From: Actinophytocola xanthii
Lineage (GTDB): Bacteria > Actinomycetota > Actinomycetes > Mycobacteriales > Pseudonocardiaceae
NCBI RefSeq assembly: GCF_001921205.1
Contig: NZ_MSIE01000007.1
Location: forward strand, 62,001 to 126,000
Length of the DNA: 64,000 nt
Direction of reading: 5' to 3'
Under the pieces are notes generated by a model that saw nothing but the letters and a program-made list of their open reading frames with translations, was not told where the DNA came from and did no database searches. Within the stretch, counting starts at the first letter, position 1; every line of letters begins with the position of its first letter. Below are positions 25,219-33,832 of the stretch, piece after piece. A program made the position numbers and the translations under genes.

Positions 25219-26472
25219 ATGGCCAGCACGGAACGGGTACCGGACTACGACATCACCAGGGCGGCGGGCTGCCCGCTCGACCCGGCCCCGGCCCTGCGGC
25301 AGGTCCCGGGCCCGCTGTCCCGGGTCCGGCTCTGGGACGGCAGCACCGCCTGGCTGGTGACCGGGCACGCCGAGCACCGGGCACTGCTCGCCGACCCCCG
25401 GGTCAGCGTCGACCGCACCCGGCCCGGCATGCCGAGGGTCACCGAGGGCGCCGACGGCGCGATGACCGACGCCGAGGCCAGGCGGATGGCGGAGCTGGCG
25501 AAGCAGCGGTCCGTCCCCGGGCTCAGCTTCATCCTCAAGGACGACCCCGAACATGCCCGCCTGCGGCGGATGGTCACCGGGGCGTTCTCGATCAGGCGGG
25601 TCGAGGCCATGCGGCCGGCCGTGCGGACGATCGTGGACCGGTTCCTGGACGAGCTGACCGCCGGCCCCAGACCCGTGGACCTGGTCGAGGCGTTCGCGCT
25701 CCCGGTGCCCTCGCTGGTGATCTGCGAGCTGCTCGGCGTTCCCTACACCGACCACGGGTTCTTCCAGGAGAACAGCACGACCATCATCAGCCGGAGCTCG
25801 ACCGCCCTGCAGCGGTTCGAGGCGATGGGCAACCTGGGCGAGTACCTGGACGAGATGGTCGGTCGGCGACTCGTCGAGCCCGGCGGGGACCTGCTCTCCA
25901 CGGTGGCCGAACGGGTCAGGACCGGTGAGCTGCCCCGCCAGGAGGCCGTCGGGATGGCCGTGCTGATGCTGTTCGCCGGGCACGAGACCACGGCCAACAT
26001 GATCGCGCTCGGCACGCTGGCGTTGCTGGAGCACCCCGACCAGCTGGCCGTGCTGCGCGACACCGACGACCCGCGGCTGGTCGCGTCGGCGGTGGAGGAG
26101 CTGCTGCGCTACCTGACGATCACGCACGGCGGGCTGATGCGGGTGGCCGTCGCCGACCTCGAGCTGGCCGGCCAGCTGATCCGGGCGGGCGAGGGAATCA
26201 TCGTGGTCAGCGAGACCGCCAACCGGGACCCCGCCGTCTTCCCCGACCCGGACCGGCTCGACCTGCGGCGCGACGCCCGCCAGCAGGTGGGCTTCGGGTA
26301 CGGGCCGCACGCGTGTGTGGGCCAGCCCCTGGCCAGGATGGAGCTGCAGGTCGCCTACCCCGCCCTCCTCCGGCGCGTCCCCACCCTCCGGCTGGCCACC
26401 ACGCTGGACCAGATCCCGTTCAAGCAGGACGGTTTCGTCTACGGCGTCCACCACCTGCCCGTGACCTGGTGA
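25219..26472 (+). CDS. Cytochrome P450
   Basis: 417 residues. Diagnostic P450 features: the I-helix AGHETTANM (O2 activation Thr), the K-helix EELLRYL (family ExxR), and the heme loop GFGYGPHACVGQ with Cys366 as the thiolate ligand. The layout matches class I bacterial P450s of the CYP105/CYP107 type. No ferredoxin gene is adjacent, so electrons come from elsewhere. A second, quite different P450 follows after 80 bases. ATG with GGAGGAG upstream. Substrate unknown. Confidence 0.93.
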   Translation: MASTERVPDYDITRAAGCPLDPAPALRQVPGPLSRVRLWDGSTAWLVTGHAEHRALLADPRVSVDRTRPGMPRVTEGADGAMTDAEARRMAELAKQRSVPGLSFILKDDPEHARLRRMVTGAFSIRRVEAMRPAVRTIVDRFLDELTAGPRPVDLVEAFALPVPSLVICELLGVPYTDHGFFQENSTTIISRSSTALQRFEAMGNLGEYLDEMVGRRLVEPGGDLLSTVAERVRTGELPRQEAVGMAVLMLFAGHETTANMIALGTLALLEHPDQLAVLRDTDDPRLVASAVEELLRYLTITHGGLMRVAVADLELAGQLIRAGEGIIVVSETANRDPAVFPDPDRLDLRRDARQQVGFGYGPHACVGQPLARMELQVAYPALLRRVPTLRLATTLDQIPFKQDGFVYGVHHLPVTW

Positions 26473-26552
26473 ACCGGGTTCCAAGTGGACCGAACGAGCG
26501 GGGTCGCGCCGGGTAGGGTTCGGGAGACCCACCGGCGGACGGGAGGACGCAC

Positions 26553-27911
26553 GTGACGACCACGAGGCCGGCCCCGGAGGAGCGAGCGGCACGCGTTCTG
26601 ACCCACCTGGGCACCCGCGCGGGCGAGGTGACCAGGCCGTTGGTGCGGTGGGGGTTGATGCACGGTCTCCCACGGACCGCGCTGCGGCTCGCGGCCCGCC
26701 GGGGCGACCCCCAGGCACGGCTGTTCGTCGCGGCCGGTGCCTCTCCCACTCGGGCGATGGGCGGGCTCTTCGACGAGATCCGCGACCTCGGCCCGCTCCC
26801 CGGCGGCGTGTTCTCCCGCGTCACCGCCGACTACGCGGTCGTCCGCGAGGTGCTGACCAGCAACGACTTCCGTACCGGGGTAGGACCGGGAGGAGGGCTG
26901 TGGGGCCGGTTGGCGCGATGGTCGGCCGCGGACTTCCTGCACCCGGTGGCGCCGCCGTCGTTGCTCGTGACCGAGCCGCCGGACCACACCCGCTACCGCA
27001 AGCTGGTCACCCGCGTGTTCACCGTGCGCGCGGTGGAGAACCTGCGGGAACGGACCGAGCAGATCGCCAACGAGCTGCTCGACAGCCTCGACCCGACCGG
27101 CCCGGTCGACCTCGCCGCCACGTACTGCAGCCTCCTCCCGGTCACCGTGATCGCGGAGATCCTCGGGGTGCCGGCCGAACAGCGCACCCGCGTCCTGCGG
27201 CTGGGCTCGGCCGCCGCGCCCAGCCTGGACATGGGGCTGCCCTGGCGGCAGTTCCGCGCGGTGGAGAGCGCGTTGCGCGCGTTCGACAGCTGGCTGAGCG
27301 AACACCTCGACCAGCTCCGGACCAAGCCGGGCGACAACCTGCTCAGCCAGCTGGTCGCGGCCCGCGAGGACGGCGTCGGTCTCACCGACCTCGAACTGCG
27401 GGCAACGGCCGGCCTGGTGCTCGCGGCCGGCTTCGAGACCACGGTCAACCTGCTCGGCAACGGCACGGCCCTGCTGCACGACAACCCCGAGGAGCTGGCC
27501 GCGCTCCGAGCGGACCCGACCCTGTGGCCGAACGCGGTCGAGGAGATCCTCCGGGCGGACCCGCCGGTCATGCTCACCGGCAGGACGTGCGTACGCGCCA
27601 CCGAGGTGGCCGGCGTCGCCGTGCCGGCGGGAACGTTGGTCACGACCATCCTCGCCGGCGCCAACCGCGACCCGGCGGTCTTCACCGAGCCCGCCCGCTT
27701 CGACGTGCGCCGCGGCAACGCCCGCGACCACATCTCGTTCTCCACTGGGCGGCACTACTGCCTGGGTGCCGCCCTGGCCAGAATGGAGGGCGAGGTGGGC
27801 CTGCGCACCCTCTTCGAGCGCTTCCCCGATTTGCGCCTCACCCCGGGCGCCACCTACCGCGACACCCGCATCCTGCGCGGCTACGAGCACCTACCCGCGA
27901 TCCTCACCTAG
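26553..27911 (+). CDS. Cytochrome P450
   Basis: 452 residues, longer than the preceding P450 because of an N-terminal extension. The I-helix reads LAAGFETTVNL, with Phe where His or Asp is usual next to the Glu-Thr pair. The K-helix is VEEILRAD. The heme loop is SFSTGRHYCLGAALAR with Cys403. The HYCLG form recalls CYP families from mycobacteria and other actinomycetes that act on lipids or steroids; this is weak inference. The GTG start has GGGAGG upstream. It converges with a serine hydrolase gene 39 bases away. Confidence 0.93.
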   Translation: MTTTRPAPEERAARVLTHLGTRAGEVTRPLVRWGLMHGLPRTALRLAARRGDPQARLFVAAGASPTRAMGGLFDEIRDLGPLPGGVFSRVTADYAVVREVLTSNDFRTGVGPGGGLWGRLARWSAADFLHPVAPPSLLVTEPPDHTRYRKLVTRVFTVRAVENLRERTEQIANELLDSLDPTGPVDLAATYCSLLPVTVIAEILGVPAEQRTRVLRLGSAAAPSLDMGLPWRQFRAVESALRAFDSWLSEHLDQLRTKPGDNLLSQLVAAREDGVGLTDLELRATAGLVLAAGFETTVNLLGNGTALLHDNPEELAALRADPTLWPNAVEEILRADPPVMLTGRTCVRATEVAGVAVPAGTLVTTILAGANRDPAVFTEPARFDVRRGNARDHISFSTGRHYCLGAALARMEGEVGLRTLFERFPDLRLTPGATYRDTRILRGYEHLPAILT

Positions 27912-27950
27912 TCGTCCTGCGGGTCGCAGTGCTCGCACCGGCACGCCCCG

Positions 27951-29069
27951 CTACTGCTGCTCCACCACGCCGAACATCTCGCAGACCGCGGTGTCGACGG
28001 CGGCGTCGAACAGGGGCCCGGTCCTCGGGTCGAGGTCTGTGGACAGGAGCAGGACGGCGCTCCGGCGGCCGGAGCGGTCCTGGTAGGCGATGCTGGTGTA
28101 GCCCGGGAAACTGCCCGAGTGGCCCCACACCGTGCCGCAGCGGGTGTCGACGAAGAAGATGCCCAGCCCGTATCCGCCGTCCCGTTCCTCGACGGGCACC
28201 GTGGTGAGCAGCTCACGGGTCAACGCCGGGGACAGCAGCCGCCCGGACAGCAGGGCACGGTAGAACCGGGCCAGGTCCGGGGCGGTGGACACCAGGGCGC
28301 CGGACGCCCCCGCGGCGCTCGGGTGCCAGCCGACCGTGTCGACGTAGCCGCCGCCGGTCAGCGCGGGTGGTCGGTAACCGTGCACGTGGCCGGGCCGCAC
28401 GCGCGGGCTGGTCGCGAGGAAGGTGTCGGTCAGCCGCAGGGGGCGGGTGATCCGCTCGGCCACCAGCCGCGGCAGCGGCCGGCCCGTTGCCGCTTCCGCG
28501 ATGAGGCCGACGAGCAGGTAGTTGGTGTTGCTGTAGGACCAGTCCGTGCCCGGCGGGAACGTCGGCGGGTGCGAGGTGGCCCAGGCGACCAGCTCCTCGG
28601 CCGACCACTCCCGGCCCGGGTCGGCGAGGAAGGCCGCGCGCCACGCGGGGTCGGCGGTGATGTCGAAGATTCCGCTGGTGTGGTTGAGCAGTTGTCGCAC
28701 GGTGATCGCGGACCCGCCGGGAACGAGGCCGGGCAGCCAGCGCTCGACCGGGTCGGACAGCCGCAGCCGCCGCTCCCCCACCAGCTGCAGCACCACCGTC
28801 GCCACGAACGACTTGGTGATGCTCGCGACCCGGAAACCCCCGTCGGCGTGGATCGGGGTCGGCGGGTCGAGCACGGCGACGCCCCTGGCGACGGTCCGCA
28901 CCCGCCGGCCGTCGTCGACCCTGGCCACCACGCCCGGCGCACCGGCGGCGACCAGCGCGTCGAGCGACCGGTTCAACGGGTCCCCGGAACCCCGAACTGG
29001 TGCGGCCGCCGCCGCGGACGGCGCGGCGGTCAGCGCCGCCGCCACCAGAACAACAAGCCACCTGCGCAT
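27951..29069 (-). CDS. Secreted serine hydrolase, beta-lactamase/DD-peptidase family
   Basis: 372 residues with a signal peptide (LVVLVAAALTAAPSAAAAAP). The class C/PBP-like motifs are in order: SITK (nucleophile Ser and Lys), YSNTN (Tyr-x-Asn) and HSGSFPGY (family HTG). It resembles D-alanyl-D-alanine carboxypeptidases and esterases of the R61 type. Probable role is extracellular peptide or ester hydrolysis or cell-wall turnover. The ATG at 29069 has AGGGGG about 8 bases upstream. The much longer upstream frame runs through the chemoreceptor gene and is spurious. Confidence 0.88.
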   Translation of the reverse strand: MRRWLVVLVAAALTAAPSAAAAAPVRGSGDPLNRSLDALVAAGAPGVVARVDDGRRVRTVARGVAVLDPPTPIHADGGFRVASITKSFVATVVLQLVGERRLRLSDPVERWLPGLVPGGSAITVRQLLNHTSGIFDITADPAWRAAFLADPGREWSAEELVAWATSHPPTFPPGTDWSYSNTNYLLVGLIAEAATGRPLPRLVAERITRPLRLTDTFLATSPRVRPGHVHGYRPPALTGGGYVDTVGWHPSAAGASGALVSTAPDLARFYRALLSGRLLSPALTRELLTTVPVEERDGGYGLGIFFVDTRCGTVWGHSGSFPGYTSIAYQDRSGRRSAVLLLSTDLDPRTGPLFDAAVDTAVCEMFGVVEQQ

Positions 29070-29309
29070 CTGCCAGTCCCCCTCGTGTGCCGGTCGGTGC
29101 CCACAACACACCCCGGGACGGGCCAGGCGGACATCGGGGACCTCCCGGAGATGTCCCCGACCCGCGCCCTGGCCGCCCGCTCCGGCCCGGCCCGGCCCGC
29201 GCGAACACCTCCGCACACCCGCGTGACACCTGACACGTGAAGGTCCACTCAGCTCGTCGGGTGGAAGTCCGATGCTCACAGGCGGTCTAATCATCTGACG
29301 AGGAGCGAA
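29070..29309. other. Divergent promoter region, serine hydrolase and chemoreceptor
   Basis: 240 bases between divergent starts. GAGGAGCG lies just before the chemoreceptor ATG. I see no convincing promoter motif or long palindrome. No gene is supported here. Confidence 0.35.
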
Positions 29310-30923
29310 ATGTCCCTCCGTAACATCAGCGTCGGCAAGCGGCTGGGCGGTTCCTTCACCGTGCTCGTCGTCCTCATCGTGGTCGCGGCGAGTGTCGGGT
29401 GGTGGGGTACGCAGCGCCAGGCCGACGTCGAGGAGCGCATGGACCAGCTGCGCCTGGTCCAGGACGACCTGCAGGCGAGCCGCTACGACGCCGCCGACAT
29501 CACCGGCTGGCAGGGCCTGGTCGTGGCCGACGCCGCCACCTACGGGCCCGACGCCGCACTCGGTTCCGAGGGCCACAACCGGCAGGGCGAGCTCGAGGCG
29601 AAAAAGACGCTGTACGCGAACCTGGAGAACGCCCACGTCACGTACATGACCGACGAGGAGCGGACCGAGTTCGAGAAGCTGCGCCCGGCCTGGGACGAGT
29701 GGTTCGAGTGGGACGACAAGGTCGTGGCGTGGCTCGCTGAGGGCACCCTCGCGGCCCGCACGCTCGCGCTGGACGCCATCAACGAGGGCGACGCGAGCGC
29801 TGCCTGGTCCACGGCACTGGAGGTCACCGAGAAGGTGACCACTTCGGTCGACGCGCGGATGGCCGTGCTCAAGGACGAGGCCAACTCCGTGCGCGCGGCC
29901 AGCCAACTGATGCTGCTCGCCGCGCTCGTGCTGGCCGTGCTGGCCGGCGTCGTACTCGCCGTGTGGGCCACCCGTTCGGTGGTCCGCCCGCTGGCGTCGG
30001 TGCGCCGCGCCCTGGAACGACTCGAGCAGGGTGACCTGACCGTCGAGGTCGGCCTGGACACCCGGGACGAGCTCGGCCAGGTGGGCCGGGCCGTGGACAA
30101 CACCGTCGCGTCGCTGCGGGGCACGGTGTCCCGCCTGAGTGAGCACGCCGAGTCGCTGGCCACCTCTTCCGACGAGCTGTCCCGGGTCTCCTCCGGGATC
30201 GCCTCCTCCACCGAGGATGCCAACGCCCAGGCCGGCCGGGTCGCGGAGGCCGCCGCGCAGGTGTCGCGGAACGTGGAGACGGTCGCCAGTGGCGGCAACG
30301 AGATGGTGGCGGCCATCGGCGAGATCGCCAGCAATGCGGGCGAGGCGTCCGGGGTGGCCGCGCAGGCGGTCGCGGTGGCGGAGGCGACCAACGCCACGGT
30401 CACCAAGCTCGGCGTCTCGTCCTCGGAGATCGGCAGCGTGGTCCGCACCATCACCTCCATCGCCGAGCAGACCAACCTGCTCGCGCTGAACGCGACTATC
30501 GAGGCCGCCAGGGCGGGCGAGGCGGGCGCCGGGTTCGCGGTCGTGGCGGGCGAGGTCAAGGAGCTGGCCCAGGAGACCGCCCGGGCGACCGAGGACATCG
30601 TCGGGCGGGTGGAGGCCATCCAGGCCGACACCTCGAACGCGATCAACGCCATCGAGGAGATCGTCACGACCGTCAGCCGCATCAGCGACTACCAGATCGT
30701 CATCGCCGCCGCCGTGGAGGAGCAGACCGCCACGACGAACGAGATGAACCGCAACGTCGCCGAGGCGGCGGACGGCAGCCGCTCGATCGCCGAGAACATC
30801 GGCGGGGTCGCGGCCACCACCGACACCACGACCACGGCCGTGCGGCAGTGGCAACAGGCGGCCACCGAGCTGGCCGGGATGAGCGGTGAACTGCACGAGC
30901 TGGTTGGTGGGTTCCGGCTGTAG
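29310..30923 (+). CDS. Methyl-accepting chemotaxis protein
   Basis: 537 residues: short cytoplasmic start, membrane helix 1 (about 17-35), an extracytoplasmic helical sensor of about 160 residues (four-helix-bundle type), membrane helix 2 ([19 protein letters not shown], about 200-220), HAMP domain ([21 protein letters not shown]), and the long MA signalling hairpin with the conserved tip [21 protein letters not shown]. The tip contacts CheA/CheW in other bacteria. No che or flagellar gene is in the window. Chemoreceptors are rare in filamentous actinomycetes and fit lineages with swimming spores. GAGGAGCG precedes the ATG. Confidence 0.93.
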   Translation: MSLRNISVGKRLGGSFTVLVVLIVVAASVGWWGTQRQADVEERMDQLRLVQDDLQASRYDAADITGWQGLVVADAATYGPDAALGSEGHNRQGELEAKKTLYANLENAHVTYMTDEERTEFEKLRPAWDEWFEWDDKVVAWLAEGTLAARTLALDAINEGDASAAWSTALEVTEKVTTSVDARMAVLKDEANSVRAASQLMLLAALVLAVLAGVVLAVWATRSVVRPLASVRRALERLEQGDLTVEVGLDTRDELGQVGRAVDNTVASLRGTVSRLSEHAESLATSSDELSRVSSGIASSTEDANAQAGRVAEAAAQVSRNVETVASGGNEMVAAIGEIASNAGEASGVAAQAVAVAEATNATVTKLGVSSSEIGSVVRTITSIAEQTNLLALNATIEAARAGEAGAGFAVVAGEVKELAQETARATEDIVGRVEAIQADTSNAINAIEEIVTTVSRISDYQIVIAAAVEEQTATTNEMNRNVAEAADGSRSIAENIGGVAATTDTTTTAVRQWQQAATELAGMSGELHELVGGFRL

Positions 30924-30960
30924 CAGGGTGATGACGTACGCCGCCGCTCCGTAGGGTGTC

Positions 30961-31095
30961 CGCCTGGCCCGCCAGCGGGCGGTGATCGGGGAGGAACACC
31001 AGCTCCTCGCGCCCGCCCTGCTCCGGTCGCACATGCTGTCCCTGCAGTACGGGCAGGTGCGCGCGGGCGAGACGACCAAGAAGGTCGGTGCGACC
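30961..31095 (+). pseudogene. PIN-domain (VapC-like) toxin fragment
   Basis: An open stretch without its own proper start reads EEHQLLAPALLRSHMLSLQY, then QVRAGETTKK. It resembles the internal part of actinobacterial PIN-domain proteins (EHxLLAPxLLRSxxLSLLYxxVRxGE). The N-terminal catalytic Asp region and the C-terminus are missing. It is fused in frame to an IS5-type transposase remnant, so this is a decayed insertion scar. The identification is from pattern memory and would need a search. Confidence 0.5.
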
Positions 31096-31119
31096 ACCGG
31101 TGGGCTGATCGGCGCGTCG

Positions 31120-31257
31120 GGGTTTCGACTCCAGGTCCTATCCCGACGCTGGGTTGTCGAACGAACCCTGGCCTGGATCACCCGCCACCGCCGCTGCGCC
31201 CGCGACTACGAGGGACTCCCCCGCATACCACGGTTCGAAACAGGCTCTCAGCCGTAG
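31120..31257 (+). pseudogene. IS5-type transposase C-terminal remnant
   Basis: The segment GFRLQVLSRRWVVERTLAWI and then TRHRRCARDYEGLP matches the conserved C-terminal end of IS5-family DDE transposases (RRWVVERTxAWxxRxRRLxxDYE, containing the catalytic Glu). Only about 40 residues remain. The frame ends at TAG 31255-31257 and runs into the 3' end of the TetR gene on the other strand. No complete element or terminal repeats are visible. Confidence 0.7.
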
Positions 31258-31871
31258 TGGCGGCACTCCCCCGGCAGAACGCCCGCCAGCGCACGCTCCA
31301 ACTCGGCCAGCACGACCGGCGCGGGCAGCGCCGGGTCGAGGTAGGTGTGCAGGCCGAGCCCCTCGACGAGGGCGAGCAGCCCCACCGCCGCCGACCGGGC
31401 GTCGGTCTCGGCGGGGACCTCCCCGCACTCCTTCCCGTTGGTGATGGCCTGGGCGAGCTGGTCGCGGATGGCGGCCTCGGTCCGGTTGCGCACGGCGGCG
31501 AGGTCGGGCAGGTCCACGGCGCGGGCGGCGAACGCGAACGCGACGCGCCACTCCGCGCGCCGCGCCTCGTCCAGCGGCAGTCGCTCGGCGAGGCTCTCCC
31601 GCAGCGCCAGGCGGATGCTGCCGCGGTGCGCGGCGAGCTCCTCCGCCCGGTGCAGAGCGCGCGCCAGCATCCGCTCGGTGACCCGGGTGTACGCGTACCG
31701 GAGCAGGTCGTCCTTGCTGGAGAAGTAGTGCTGCACCAGGCCGACCGACACGCCCGCCTCGGCCGCCGCCCTGGCCATCGTCACCCCCTCGAAGCCGCGC
31801 TCGGCGATCAGCCGTTCGACCGCGTCGGCCACCTGGCGGCGCCGCGCCAGGTGGTACTCCTCGGTGGCCAT
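31248..31871 (-). CDS. TetR family transcriptional regulator (BetI-like)
   Basis: 207 residues. The N-terminal HTH is clear (RRQVADAVERLIAERGFEGVTMARAAAEAGVSVGLVQHYFSSKDDLL), with SVGLVQHYF typical of BetI-type TetR proteins. The helical C-terminal ligand domain resembles the TetR_C_6 group. The ATG has GGAG 6 bases upstream. It diverges from a serine hydrolase gene. The 71-base gap holds two copies of an 18-bp operator-like sequence, so it probably represses that gene and itself. Confidence 0.9.
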   Translation of the reverse strand: MATEEYHLARRRQVADAVERLIAERGFEGVTMARAAAEAGVSVGLVQHYFSSKDDLLRYAYTRVTERMLARALHRAEELAAHRGSIRLALRESLAERLPLDEARRAEWRVAFAFAARAVDLPDLAAVRNRTEAAIRDQLAQAITNGKECGEVPAETDARSAAVGLLALVEGLGLHTYLDPALPAPVVLAELERALAGVLPGECRHYG

Positions 31872-31901
31872 CGGTCACTCCAGGAACTCGACCAACAGGG
31901 G

Positions 31902-31939
31902 GCAATATTGTCATATTAGACGCAATATGATCATATTGC
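31902..31939. promoter_or_regulatory. Twin palindromic operators between TetR and serine hydrolase genes
   Basis: GCAATATGATCATATTGC (31922-31939) is a perfect 18-bp palindrome. A second copy, GCAATATTGTCATATTAG (31902-31919), lies exactly 20 bases upstream and matches 14 of 18 positions. The AT-rich sites contrast sharply with the surrounding DNA. The perfect copy ends 3 bases before the hydrolase ATG at 31943, leaving no room for a Shine-Dalgarno, so that gene is probably leaderless and blocked directly by the repressor. Confidence 0.8.
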
Positions 31940-31942
31940 GCC

Positions 31943-33433
31943 ATGTTCACTCGCTACCTGGGCGTCGCGCTGGTGCTGGGCGCCCTCCTGCTGGCCGGCG
32001 TGCCGGCCCAGGCCTCGACCACCCGGACCGACGTCGAGGCCTTCCTCGTGGAGCGCATGCGGGACATCGAGTCGCCCGGCCTGTCCTACGCCCTGGTCCA
32101 GCGGGACCGGGTCGTGCGCTCCGGCGCCTGGGGCACCGACGGGTTCGGCCGGCCGATGACCCCGCACACGCCGGTCGGGTTCGGCTCGGTGTCCAAGCCG
32201 GTGACCGCGACCGGCGTACTGCGCCTGGTCGACGCCGGCGTGGTCGGGCTCGACGACCCCGTCGTCCGCCACCTCCCCTGGTTCCGGCTCGCCGACCAGC
32301 GGGCCGCCGACCGGATCACGGTGCGCCACCTGCTGGAGCAGACCAGTGGCATCTCCGCTCGCGACGGGTACGACCGCTCGGACGTCGACGACAACGCACC
32401 GGGCGCGACCCGCCGCTGGGTCGAGAGCCTGGCCGAGGTGACGCCGACCGCCGCGCCGGGAGAGCGCCACCAGTACAGCCCGGCCAACGCGGTCGTCCTC
32501 GCCGCGCTGGTCGAGGAGACCACCGGGCTGTCCTTGCCGACGTACCTGCGGCGGGAGGTGTTCACGCCGCTGGACATGGCCGACACGATCGCCGACGCCC
32601 GCGACGCCGAGCGGATGCCGCCGGGGCACGAGTTCTACTTCGGCACCGTGCGCGACGCCGAGCGCACGTTCGACACCTCCGGCCTCGCCTACGGCTACCT
32701 CGGCGGCAGCGTCACCGACCTCGCCCACCTCGCCGTCCCGCTGCTGACCGACGGCCGCTACGGCGGCGGCCGGTTCCTGAGCGAGCGGCTCGTCGACGCC
32801 CTGCGGCGCGGTGGTCCCCCGGCCGCGGGCGGGCACTACCCGCTCGGCTGGCGGACCGGAACCCTCCGCCAGACCGACACGCCGATCGTCTGGCACGCCG
32901 GCGGGGCGCCGGGCTACCACAGCATCCTCATCACGGCGCCGACCGCCGGCTGGGCGATCGCCGTCCAGCAGAACGTCTACTCGCCGCTCCACGACGCGGC
33001 GCTGAACTCCGCCGCCTTCGGTGCGCTGGCCATCACCCTCGGTGGCGCCCCGGATCCGCTCCCCGAGGACCCCACGGAGACCGCGGCGCTCGTCGGACTG
33101 GTCGCGCTCACCCTGGCACTGGCCGCCGGGCTCGCCTGGCAGCTCCGCCGACTGGTCCGGCGACAACCCGCTCCCGCCCGCCGAGCACGAGCCAGGACGG
33201 CGCTGAGCACGGCCGCGTGGTGCGGGCTGGGCATCGTGTCCGCCCTCGCCGTCTGGCTGTGGCTGCCCGGCTCGTTCGACCTGCGCCTGCGGCACATCCT
33301 GCGGTTCATGCCCGACATCGGCCAGCTCGCGGTCACGGTGCTGGTGATCGGTCCGGCGCTGACCGCCGCGCGGCTTGCGGTACTGCTGGCCGAGACGCGC
33401 CGCCAAGGCGCAGCGCGGCGAGCGGGGGTGTGA
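31943..33433 (+). CDS. Membrane-anchored serine hydrolase, beta-lactamase family
   Basis: 496 residues. A signal peptide or N-terminal anchor (LGVALVLGALLLAGVPAQA) leads to a class C beta-lactamase/PBP4-like domain (about 30-365) with SVSK (nucleophile Ser, Lys), YSPAN (Tyr-x-Asn) and HAGGAPGY (family HTG). The last 120 residues contain about three hydrophobic helices (ALVGLVALTLALAAGLAW and two more), so the catalytic domain is held at the outer membrane face. This domain order is seen in self-resistance or esterase-like proteins of actinomycetes. No Shine-Dalgarno precedes the ATG; it lies next to a TetR-type operator. Confidence 0.88.
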   Translation: MFTRYLGVALVLGALLLAGVPAQASTTRTDVEAFLVERMRDIESPGLSYALVQRDRVVRSGAWGTDGFGRPMTPHTPVGFGSVSKPVTATGVLRLVDAGVVGLDDPVVRHLPWFRLADQRAADRITVRHLLEQTSGISARDGYDRSDVDDNAPGATRRWVESLAEVTPTAAPGERHQYSPANAVVLAALVEETTGLSLPTYLRREVFTPLDMADTIADARDAERMPPGHEFYFGTVRDAERTFDTSGLAYGYLGGSVTDLAHLAVPLLTDGRYGGGRFLSERLVDALRRGGPPAAGGHYPLGWRTGTLRQTDTPIVWHAGGAPGYHSILITAPTAGWAIAVQQNVYSPLHDAALNSAAFGALAITLGGAPDPLPEDPTETAALVGLVALTLALAAGLAWQLRRLVRRQPAPARRARARTALSTAAWCGLGIVSALAVWLWLPGSFDLRLRHILRFMPDIGQLAVTVLVIGPALTAARLAVLLAETRRQGAARRAGV

Positions 33434-33463
33434 AGAGGTGCCCGAGGGCTGTGCGGACGCGCC

Positions 33464-33704
33464 CTACCACCGTGTGGTGCCGGTGCGCGGGACGCAGGGG
33501 ACGCGCTCCAGGTAGGCCTTGCGCAGCCCCTTCCCGGGCCCGGTGGGCCAGGGTCGCCACCGCCTCGGGCGTCATGCCGACCAGCGGCGCGACCTCGGCC
33601 GGCGACTCGTTCATCACCTCCAGGTGCCACAGGACGAACCGCCACCGCTCCGGCAGGGTCGCGAACGCGTCGTCCGCCAACGACGGGTGCGCTTCTCGGT
33701 CCAT
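33464..33704 (-). pseudogene. Sigma-70 family sigma factor remnant (region 4), frameshifted
   Basis: From an ATG at 33704 (GGGAGGGG upstream) the frame reads FATLPERWRFVLWHLEVMNE, then SPAEVAPLVGMTPEAVATLAHRAREG, a clear sigma region 4 of the group with ALARLPERWRxVLWHTEV...SPAEVAPLLG. Directly after HRAREG the family sequence LRKAYLE continues only in another frame; removing one A from the GGGAAGGGG run at about 33530 restores it up to a TAG at 33464. Region 2 is absent. So the gene is both truncated and frameshifted. Confidence 0.65.
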
Positions 33705-33832
33705 CGGAAGCCCCTCCCACTCCGATCGCCCTCGACCATGCATCTGCACGTGCATTATGTCGTGCAACTGCGTGACGAGTGTTACACGCTCCGAGATTTG
33801 TGGCGCGCCGAAAGCGGGATGTGGGTGAGGCC
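33705..33832. other. Intergenic region downstream of the SpoIIE-type phosphatase gene
   Basis: 128 bases, with a TGCACGTGCA palindrome (10 bp) and related TGCA/GTGCA copies around 33737-33770. This may be what is left of the promoter of the lost sigma-factor gene. No gene is supported. Confidence 0.3.

Noticed and set aside
27951-31181. A minus-strand frame of 1076 codons fusing the serine hydrolase to upstream sequence
   Set aside because: The upstream part is antisense to the chemoreceptor. The hydrolase has its own start and signal peptide at 29069.
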